The position numbers and the translations under genes are program-made. Below, piece after piece: positions 58,112-64,000 of a stretch of 64,000 nt of DNA (within the stretch, counting starts at the first letter, position 1; every line of letters begins with the position of its first letter). The notes beneath the pieces were generated by a model. It saw only the letters and a program-made list of their open reading frames with translations. It was not told the DNA's origin and did no database searches. This DNA comes from Geminocystis sp. NIES-3708. Its GTDB lineage: Bacteria; Cyanobacteriota; Cyanobacteriia; Cyanobacteriales; Cyanobacteriaceae. The stretch covers positions 3,409,656 through 3,473,655 of the forward strand of contig NZ_AP014815.1 of the NCBI RefSeq assembly GCF_001548095.1, read 5' to 3'.

Positions 58112-58398
58112 GAATAATACAAAAAATAGTAGATAATTTGGTTATGGATATATAATTTAAGTTTAAATGCAGTTCAATTTTCTCTATATTAACAGGGATT
58201 GTTTTTTCCTACATCCGAAATCGAACATCGGACACTATTATTAAGCTCATTTCAGTTCGATATAAAAAACTTTGAAAAATAAGGATTTAAGACTGATGAC
58301 ATACCAAATTGTCGTCACTGAAAAGAATTAAATTTGACAAATAAGTATCGAAAATCAATTTTAATGGTGTTTAAATCAATCCTCTTCTCGTCACTGAC

Positions 58399-58426
58399 CT
58401 GAATTCGACATAAAATTATCGGTGAT
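58399..58426 (+). repeat. Dispersed TTCGAGATAAAATTATCAG repeat, copy 2
   Basis: The stretch reads CTGAATTCGACATAAAATTA followed by TCGGTGAT, differing from the consensus at two or three positions. It lies in the same orientation as copies 1 and 3. Confidence 0.6.
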
Positions 58427-58515
58427 ATCTGACTCTCGTTGATAGGCTGACAGGAAGATAGGTAGATGGTATTTCTTGTGAATGAATAAAATTATCCCAA
58501 AAATGTATAAAAATT

Positions 58516-58546
58516 ACCTCAGTTCGAGATAAAATTATCAGTCAAG
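58516..58546 (+). repeat. Dispersed TTCGAGATAAAATTATCAG repeat, copy 3
   Basis: The stretch reads CCTCAGTTCGAGATAAAATT followed by ATCAGTCAAG. It is the best match to the inverted copy at 60255-60286, which reads CTGAGTTCAAGATAAAATTA then TCAGTCAAG on the minus strand. Confidence 0.65.
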
Positions 58547-58658
58547 AGAAGGTTTTAGGTATCAAGTGTTAGGTATCAGGTAAAGAATTGGTAAAAAAGT
58601 TGTTCAAATTAACTTTATCAAAATTAAATTAAGTAATTAATTGATATAAACAAAGAAA

Positions 58659-58710
58659 TTGTCAACCCGTCAACCTATCCACTTGTCAACTTGTCAACTT
58701 GTCAATTTTC
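58659..58710 (+). repeat. TTGTCAAC short tandem array
   Basis: Units such as TTGTCAACC, CGTCAACC, TATCCACT, TGTCAACT, TGTCAACT and TGTCAATT follow one another at an 8-9 base pitch. The last three are nearly identical. It is related to the array at 56972-57006 and lies about 75 bp upstream of ycf4. Confidence 0.65.
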
Positions 58711-58783
58711 TTATCTACTGAATTTAGTTTGATTTTCCGTTAAAATTTAATTTTGTTGAGGTATAAAAACAATTTTATAAATA

Positions 58784-59335
58784 ATGGAAACAAACAATTT
58801 AATTTTACGACAAAATATTACTGGAGCAAGACGTTTCAGCAATTTCTGGTGGGCAAGTGTGGTTTCCATTGGTGGTATCGGTTTTTTATTAGCTGGTTTA
58901 TCTAGTTATTTTCATACTAACTTTCTGATGGTTAGTGATACTTCTACACTTCCATTTGTCCCTCAAGGTATTGCTCTAACTTTTTATGGTGTCGCTGGTA
59001 CTTTATTAGCCTTATATTTATGGCTGATGGTTTTTCTCAATGTTGGGGGTGGTTATAATGAATTTGATAAGAAAAAAGGTAATGTTACTATTTTTCGTTT
59101 CGGATTTCTTGGTAAAAATCGCCGAATTGAGTTAGTTTATAATTTGGATGATATTCAAGCTATTAGGGCAGAAATCAAAGAAGGTTTAAATCCTAAAAGA
59201 ACTTTATATTTAAGAGTTAAGCCAAAAAGAGATATTCCTTTAACCCCTGTGGGTGAACCTATTTCTCTTTCTAAGTTAGAAAATCAAGGTGCAGAATTAG
59301 CTCGTTTTCTCACTGTACCTTTAGAAGGACTTTAA
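58784..59335 (+). CDS. ycf4: Photosystem I assembly protein Ycf4
   Basis: The 183-residue protein starts with a polar segment, then RRFSNFWWASVVSIGGIGFL and a second membrane helix (about 65-90, FYGVAGTLLALYLWLMVFLN), followed by the conserved soluble part VGGGYNEFDKKKGNVTIFRF, FGFLGKNRRIELVY and IQAIRAEIKEGLNPKRTLYL. This matches Ycf4 in length and layout. Ycf4 is a thylakoid membrane factor for assembling photosystem I. The cyclophilin gene follows after 38 bp on the same strand. Confidence 0.96.
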   Translation: METNNLILRQNITGARRFSNFWWASVVSIGGIGFLLAGLSSYFHTNFLMVSDTSTLPFVPQGIALTFYGVAGTLLALYLWLMVFLNVGGGYNEFDKKKGNVTIFRFGFLGKNRRIELVYNLDDIQAIRAEIKEGLNPKRTLYLRVKPKRDIPLTPVGEPISLSKLENQGAELARFLTVPLEGL

Positions 59336-59373
59336 ATAATTAACAATTAATAATTAACCCTTTAATTTATTTT

Positions 59374-60180
59374 ATGACAGTGATGAAAATTTCTAATCAT
59401 GTCAATATTTTTTTGATTTTGTTTTTCATAACAGCGATTAGTTTATCTGGATGTCAGCAGTTGGGTGCTAATACAAATACAGAAAATAATTCTGCTACTA
59501 CCCAAGAAAATGTTAATTCAGAAAATCCTCCTGAAAATTCTCCCGAAATTACTCAAATTACTCAAAATACAATGAATTTACCTCGATTAGAAGGCAAGGC
59601 TACGGTTGTAATGAAAGTTAATGGTCAATCTATCACTATTGAGGTTGACGGCGATAATGCACCAATTACGGCGGGTAATTTTGTCGATTTAGTACAAAAA
59701 GGCATTTATAATGGTTTAGTATTTCATCGTGTCGTTAAAGAGCCTCAACCCTTTGTTGTACAAGGTGGAGATCCTCAAGGTAAAGATCCTAAATTTCCTG
59801 CTTCTGCTTTGGGTACTGGGGGTTATAATGATCCTGAAACTAAAAAACAACGTTATATTCCTTTAGAAATTCGTCCTCAGTATGATGAAACGGAAAAAGA
59901 CGCACAAATTCCCGAAATTATTTACAGCACAACCATTAAACAACCACCACAGTTGAAACATGATTATGGTGTAATTGCTATGGCTAGATCTCAAGCCCCA
60001 GATTCTGCCTCTTCTCAGTTTTATTTTACCTTAGCTGATTTACCTTTCCTTGATGGTAGTTATGCAGTTTTTGGTAAAGTTACTGAAGGTATGGATGTGG
60101 TTGAAAAAATTAAACAAGGCGATCGCATTGAAACTGCAGAAGTTATTACTGGTGCTGAAAATCTGAAACAAGGGAAATAA
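59374..60180 (+). CDS. Lipoprotein peptidylprolyl isomerase, cyclophilin type
   Basis: The 268-residue protein has a lipobox signal ([11 protein letters not shown], Cys27 as lipid attachment site), a Ser/Thr/Asn-rich linker (30-65), and a cyclophilin domain (about 70-265) with [50 protein letters not shown] and [20 protein letters not shown]. It should catalyse proline cis-trans isomerisation in the periplasm or thylakoid lumen. An insertion between QGGDP and IAMAR is usual for cyanobacterial members. It lies 38 bp after ycf4, so the pair may be co-transcribed. Confidence 0.92.
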   Translation: MTVMKISNHVNIFLILFFITAISLSGCQQLGANTNTENNSATTQENVNSENPPENSPEITQITQNTMNLPRLEGKATVVMKVNGQSITIEVDGDNAPITAGNFVDLVQKGIYNGLVFHRVVKEPQPFVVQGGDPQGKDPKFPASALGTGGYNDPETKKQRYIPLEIRPQYDETEKDAQIPEIIYSTTIKQPPQLKHDYGVIAMARSQAPDSASSQFYFTLADLPFLDGSYAVFGKVTEGMDVVEKIKQGDRIETAEVITGAENLKQGK

Positions 60181-60254
60181 TTAATAATTAATTTTAATGA
60201 ATTTACCCTCAATTCTAGTATTTATTACTAATTAGTTATAACTTATTACTTATC

Positions 60255-60286
60255 TTGACTGATAATTTTATCTTGAACTCAGGTAA
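60255..60286 (-). repeat. Dispersed TTCGAGATAAAATTATCAG repeat, copy 4, inverted
   Basis: On the minus strand it reads TTACCTGAGTTCAAGATAAA then ATTATCAGTCAA. It lies in the 135-bp spacer between the cyclophilin and ketoacyl synthase genes, opposite in orientation to copies 1-3. Confidence 0.65.
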
Positions 60287-60324
60287 ATTTGCCTTTTGCA
60301 ATTCCGAATTCCTAATTGTTTTTG

Positions 60325-61467
60325 ATGGTTAAAGTTGTTGTTACAGGCATTAGTCTTCTTAGTTGTTTTGGCAATAAAAATGCTACTTGGAAAGGGATTG
60401 TCGAAGGAAATTCGGGAATTAAATTAAGTCAACCTTTTAATTTTTTTCCTGAATTACCCCTAGGATTAATTAACTCTCAACCTTCTCCTATATTTGATTT
60501 GACGACTCAATTAATTAAAGATGTTTGTTTAGACGGAAATATTTTTCCCCCATTAAATGATATTGCGGTAGTTATCGGTTCGAGTCGTGGTTGTCAAAGT
60601 CAATGGGAATCGTTTTTATCTTTATTTTCTTCTCACAATTTAGATCAAATTTCTGATTTTTCTCCCCATTGGCTAAATACCTTGCCCTCTCAACCTGCCC
60701 TTATTGTCGCTAAATATTTACAAACTTCTGCTTGTGTACTTGCTCCTGCTAATGCTTGTGCTACAGGATTAGTGGCGATCGCTCAAGGATACGAATTAAT
60801 TAAACAAAAAAAAACTGAAAGAGTAATTGTTGGTGCGGTAGAAACTCCCATTACTCCTTTAACCATAGCAGGATTTACTCAAATGAAAGCATTAAGTGAT
60901 ACTGGATGTTATCCTTTTGCCAGAAAAAGAGATGGATTTGTTTTAGGAGAAGGAGGTGCAATGTTAATGTTAGAAACAGAAGAAATAGCCCGAAATCGTA
61001 AAGCTAAAATATATGGTGAAATTCTCTCATGGGGTATGAGTTGTGATGCTAATACCATGACTTCTCCTTCCAGTGATGGTAAAACGGCCATGAGTACCAT
61101 TGAAAAATGTTTAATACGTGGGGGATTATCTGCAAAAGATATTGATTATATCAACGCTCACGGCACGGGTACAATACTTAACGATCAAAGAGAAGCTAAA
61201 ATTATTGAGAAACTATTTGTTCATAATCCGAAAGTAAGTTCTAATAAAGGTGCAATAGGTCATACATTAGGTGCTTCTGGTGCTATGGCAACAGTTTTAA
61301 GTTTGATGTCTTTAAAAAAACAGATACTATTACCTAATATTGGCTTATCAAATTCCGATTTTTCCCTTAATTTTTGCCGAGAATCTGATGATTATAACCT
61401 CAAGAAAATGCTTTGTTTTAGCTTCGGATTTGGCGGACAAAATGCGGTTTTAGCTATCGGAAATTAA
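60325..61467 (+). CDS. Beta-ketoacyl-ACP synthase, FabF-like
   Basis: The protein has 380 residues from the ATG at 60325 and a thiolase fold with the catalytic triad of condensing enzymes: Cys in APANACATGLVAIAQGYELI, His in NAHGTGTILND and His in KGAIGHTLGASGAMA. FabF is usually near 415 residues and reads TACATG at the active site, so this shorter NACATG form is probably a second, diverged synthase rather than the housekeeping one. It elongates acyl chains on ACP; product length is unknown. No other fatty-acid gene is adjacent. It converges with the coiled-coil gene. Confidence 0.88.
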   Translation: MVKVVVTGISLLSCFGNKNATWKGIVEGNSGIKLSQPFNFFPELPLGLINSQPSPIFDLTTQLIKDVCLDGNIFPPLNDIAVVIGSSRGCQSQWESFLSLFSSHNLDQISDFSPHWLNTLPSQPALIVAKYLQTSACVLAPANACATGLVAIAQGYELIKQKKTERVIVGAVETPITPLTIAGFTQMKALSDTGCYPFARKRDGFVLGEGGAMLMLETEEIARNRKAKIYGEILSWGMSCDANTMTSPSSDGKTAMSTIEKCLIRGGLSAKDIDYINAHGTGTILNDQREAKIIEKLFVHNPKVSSNKGAIGHTLGASGAMATVLSLMSLKKQILLPNIGLSNSDFSLNFCRESDDYNLKKMLCFSFGFGGQNAVLAIGN

Positions 61468-61497
61468 TTGTTAATTGTTAATTGTTAATTGTTAATG
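61463..61497. repeat. TTAATTG heptamer tandem repeat
   Basis: About four and a half copies of TTAATTG fill nearly all of the 33-bp space between two convergent stop codons (ketoacyl synthase and coiled-coil protein), and overlap the end of the former. Same motif, opposite orientation, at 52076-52099, which is also a convergent junction. Confidence 0.75.
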
Positions 61498-61500
61498 AGT

Positions 61501-62181
61501 TTAAGATGCTTTTTTGGCGATCGTCATATCCTGTTGACGAGGTTGAGGTGCAACTTTTTGATTATGAACTTGTTGACGACCATTGTGTACAACTCTTAAC
61601 ATATCACTCAAATCTTTTTCTAGTTTACCTAATACTGAGTCAGCATAAATATCCGCTTCGTTTTGAATATCTTCTGCTTCTAAAATAGCTTGTTGTCGAG
61701 TTTTAATAGCTTCTTGTTGAATTTTTTGTCTAATTTGCTCTACTTCATTAATAGTTTTCCGTTGTAAATTTTCGCAGTCTTGTTGTACTTGTCTTCTAAT
61801 TTGATGAGCTTGACTTTCTGCTTGTTGCACAATGCGAGATTCATCTAAGAGTTGTGCCGCTCTTCTTTGAGCATTTTCGACTATTTTTTGAGCATAATTT
61901 TGTGCTTCTGAAAGAATTTGCTCTCTTTGCTGTAATATTTGCGTTGCTTGTTGCAAACAATCAGGAATATTAATTCTAATTAAATCTAGTTGATTAATTA
62001 ATGTATCCTCGTCAATTAAAGTTTTACCCATAAAAGGAATACGAGTGCCATTGAGTATTAAATCTTCTAATCTATCTATTTCATCAGGCATACTAACACC
62101 CATTTCTTCTATTTTAGGTGGTTTTTCTGGTGAAGAGTTGAGGGGAATAAATTGTTGTTGAGGTGTTAAATTATTTGCCAT
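61501..62181 (-). CDS. Coiled-coil protein, Cdv3/DivIVA-like candidate
   Basis: The 226-residue protein (from ATG at 62179-62181) has a proline-rich start, DEIDRLEDLILNGTRIPFMG near residues 35-55, and a long coiled coil (about 70-205) very rich in Gln, Glu and Arg, such as AQNYAQKIVENAQRRAAQLL and EAEDIQNEADIYADSVLGKL. The layout resembles cyanobacterial Cdv3/DivIVA-like cell-division proteins; automatic pipelines also call such proteins 'ATP synthase subunit B-like' because of the coil. The membrane helix expected for AtpF is absent. The Cdv3 suggestion is from general resemblance only. Confidence 0.65.
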   Translation of the reverse strand: MANNLTPQQQFIPLNSSPEKPPKIEEMGVSMPDEIDRLEDLILNGTRIPFMGKTLIDEDTLINQLDLIRINIPDCLQQATQILQQREQILSEAQNYAQKIVENAQRRAAQLLDESRIVQQAESQAHQIRRQVQQDCENLQRKTINEVEQIRQKIQQEAIKTRQQAILEAEDIQNEADIYADSVLGKLEKDLSDMLRVVHNGRQQVHNQKVAPQPRQQDMTIAKKAS

Positions 62182-62384
62182 AGTCAATCAAAAATCTCCT
62201 TTATTGTTCTGATATAAATTACAAGTTATTGAAATAATTAAACTATATATTAGACTGTGTTGATAATAATACGAAAATTAATTAAAGTATTACCGTATTT
62301 AATTCTGATGTTTAGGGTAAATATCTTTATTGATAACTATTTTTTCTATCTTTTATTCTCACGAAAGCACTTTTTCAGCAAACT

Positions 62385-64000
62385 TTACTTATTTTCATTG
62401 TACCAAATTCGATTTTGAGGAATACCAAGAGAAATACCAGATCTTTGAAATGCTTCTTTTACTCGCCAACGATATTCTCTACCCACAGCCCATTGTTGTA
62501 AAGGTAATGTTTTAATTAAAACTCTGATTAACACTCCATTATGATCTATTTGGTCAATACCTAAAATATCGGCAGTATCAAACATTTTTTCTCGCCATTC
62601 TGGTTCTTTATACATTTGATCTGCTACTCTTTGTAAAGTATTCATGGTTTTTTGTAAATTAGCTTCCCATGATACTTGAATCGTAAAATTAACCCTTGAC
62701 CAATTTTTTGTCATGTTAATGACGCTAGAAACTTGTCCATTAGGAATCGTAATTAATTGTCCATCTAAATTACGTAAAGAAGTTGTATAAAGATTCATCG
62801 TTTCTACAAACCCTTCTAATTTATTGATTTGAACAAAATCTCCTAAGGCATAGCGATCCGTGATGAGAATTAATGTACCATTAAGTAAATCATCAAGAAT
62901 ATTACGAGAAAGAAATGCAAATAGTACAGCTAATGCTCCAGCACCAGCTAAAACATTTACGTCTAATCCAATTACTCCTAAGCTCAAGAAAATACCAATG
63001 ATATTAAATATAATTGTTGTCGCTTTTCTTAAGGCAGGAGAATAAGTATTAACTCTTAATATAGGACGATTAGAATAAGGTTGAAGTTCTTGTTTTTCTT
63101 TTGCCCACTCATTTAACGCACTATCAATCCAAAAATCAGTGATTCTATCTGCCAATACCATTGTTACCCATATAAATGGTAATAGTAAGGCTTGGGTGAA
63201 AAATAGATTAAATAAAAAACGAGTTTCTCTAAAGGTAACAGTAATAATAGTGATTGCTAAAAAAATGATCGTGATTTGACTTAAAAATATCAAGCTAGAG
63301 AATAATTCAATTAAATTGATTTGTTGTTTAATTAAATTTTGTTTTTGTAAGAAGCCTTGTGGAAATAGTTTTACAGAAAAAGATAAGCCTTCAAAAATTA
63401 ATTGTTTTCCGTTATTGATTCCCTTAAGAAAAATATTTTCTGATAAAGCAAAGTCATTTTTAACATCAGATTTAACTATCTCTTTTTCTTTTTCTTCAAT
63501 CGTTAATTTAGAATTTTTTAAATTGGTTTTTTTGGCATAATTAGTTTCTGGATTTATCTTTAAACTTTCATTAATTTCATCTAATTTTTCTTGCAAATTT
63601 CTTTTTACTTTTCTGAAAATTCTTTTAATTTTTTTCTCTAAGAATACAAATAAAATAGCTATAGTAATAATTAAATTGGAAAAATTAAACCTTAAAAAAG
63701 GTCTTTGTATATCCATTTCTAAACCCCAAAGGGCATTACTAAAAGATAGTTTTATTTTTGAACGCCATATTTGCGCTAATTGATCTATTGTCATTGCATT
63801 AGCACTAGCATCTACTTCTGTGACAGTGATAATAGCTTGTTGTGGTAAACCTAATTCTTTTTGTCCCGCTACATATACTACTGTTTGACCATTTTCGATG
63901 CCTATTTCGACAATAGGAGTTGCTGGATGAAAAGGTTTTTTAGTGGTAATTAGCCAGAATCTCCTATTTTTTCTTTCTTCCATCGGATTATTTCTGACTA
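62385..64000 (-). CDS. MscS-family mechanosensitive channel, 5' end outside the window
   Basis: The frame stays open from the stop at 62385-62387 to the window edge. An ATG at 63981-63983 exists, but the frame continues upstream of it (VRNNP) and the expected signal or first membrane region is not yet seen, so the gene probably starts outside. At least 538 residues are present: an N-terminal soluble region, a helix near 108-115 of the ATG form (NLIITIAILFVFLEK), about four more membrane segments (about 230-370), and the MscS pore and beta domain with AGAGALAVLFAFLSRNILDD and LGDFVQINKLEGFVETMNLY. It would release ions on hypo-osmotic shock. Confidence 0.88.
   Translation of the reverse strand, partial: VRNNPMEERKNRRFWLITTKKPFHPATPIVEIGIENGQTVVYVAGQKELGLPQQAIITVTEVDASANAMTIDQLAQIWRSKIKLSFSNALWGLEMDIQRPFLRFNFSNLIITIAILFVFLEKKIKRIFRKVKRNLQEKLDEINESLKINPETNYAKKTNLKNSKLTIEEKEKEIVKSDVKNDFALSENIFLKGINNGKQLIFEGLSFSVKLFPQGFLQKQNLIKQQINLIELFSSLIFLSQITIIFLAITIITVTFRETRFLFNLFFTQALLLPFIWVTMVLADRITDFWIDSALNEWAKEKQELQPYSNRPILRVNTYSPALRKATTIIFNIIGIFLSLGVIGLDVNVLAGAGALAVLFAFLSRNILDDLLNGTLILITDRYALGDFVQINKLEGFVETMNLYTTSLRNLDGQLITIPNGQVSSVINMTKNWSRVNFTIQVSWEANLQKTMNTLQRVADQMYKEPEWREKMFDTADILGIDQIDHNGVLIRVLIKTLPLQQWAVGREYRWRVKEAFQRSGISLGIPQNRIWYNENK

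Larger units (their letters stand above)
58112..58783. other. Repeat-rich spacer between divergent GNAT and ycf4 genes
   Basis: No gene is seen in 672 bp. It is filled with short repeats: two copies of the TTCGAGATAAAATTATCAG element (58399-58426 and 58516-58546, plus a degenerate one near 58251-58270), a TTGTCAAC array (58659-58710), and AATAAAATTATCCCAAAAAT (about 58483-58502), which resembles a stretch near 56915-56934. Promoters for GNAT and ycf4 must lie at its edges. Confidence 0.6.

Noticed and set aside
58112-58783. CRISPR array suggested by repeated words upstream of ycf4
   Set aside because: The repeats are not evenly spaced, differ in length, occur in both orientations and have no spacers of constant size; no cas gene is present.

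Overview
This is a very AT-rich piece of a cyanobacterial chromosome. The evidence is psaE, ycf4 and a 40-residue NdhP-like gene, many gene families typical of cyanobacteria (DUF4079, DUF4359, PatA-type regulators, MoaD next to thrC, a Cdv3/DivIVA-like protein), and about 17 copies of the HIP1 octamer GCGATCGC. The low GC content and the gene set resemble unicellular Geminocystis/Cyanobacterium-type lineages; that placement is inferred. Both window edges cut through a gene.

Layout. 1-4.3 kb: a truncated membrane protein, yebC, a PatA-like response regulator, rpmF and a GAF protein. 4.3-8.9 kb (minus strand): a surface-glycan cluster of glycosyltransferase, methyltransferase, Wzx-type flippase and sulfotransferase. 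9-16 kb: a DUF389 membrane protein, tldD, tpiA, a MoaD-like protein with thrC, and DUF4079. 16-24 kb (minus strand): a probably secreted protein with two six-cysteine repeats, a 1243-residue hybrid sensor kinase, type 2 IPP isomerase, acetate kinase, a cyclic-nucleotide-binding protein and a decayed copy of it. 24-27.5 kb: a PhoX-type phosphatase and pstB, each preceded by PHO-box-like repeats. 27.6-29 kb: tRNA-Gln(UUG) and aroC.

29-32.8 kb is the accessory island. A two-gene module, a DUF262 protein followed by a HEPN-type nuclease, has been broken. The HEPN gene is split by a complete 780-bp IS1-family element with an 8-bp target duplication. The DUF262 gene carries a 7-bp tandem duplication, a nonsense codon and a 38-bp tandem duplication. 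Removing these lesions restores both reading frames exactly.

33-46.5 kb: glyA, purA, rplY, two small proteins, an SLH-domain protein, an M48 peptidase downstream of three tandem AIM24/TIGR00266 paralogues, an NFACT/RqcH-like protein, YciI, an IscA/SufA-type carrier, 2-Cys peroxiredoxin and a second PatA-like regulator. 46.6-64 kb: glyQ, hisC, mutM, psaE, thrS, birA, cutA, a ParA ATPase, ndhP, an MBL-fold protein with a C-terminal four-cysteine cluster, a GNAT gene and partner, ycf4, a lipoprotein cyclophilin, a ketoacyl synthase, a coiled-coil protein and an MscS-type channel.

Spacers carry several families of short repeats: a TTCGAGATAAAATTATCAG element, TTGTCAAC-type and TTAATTG-type tandem heptamers, an approximately 90-bp element at 24.2 and 43.7 kb, and isolated long inverted repeats. 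No rRNA, CRISPR array, prophage or replication origin was seen.
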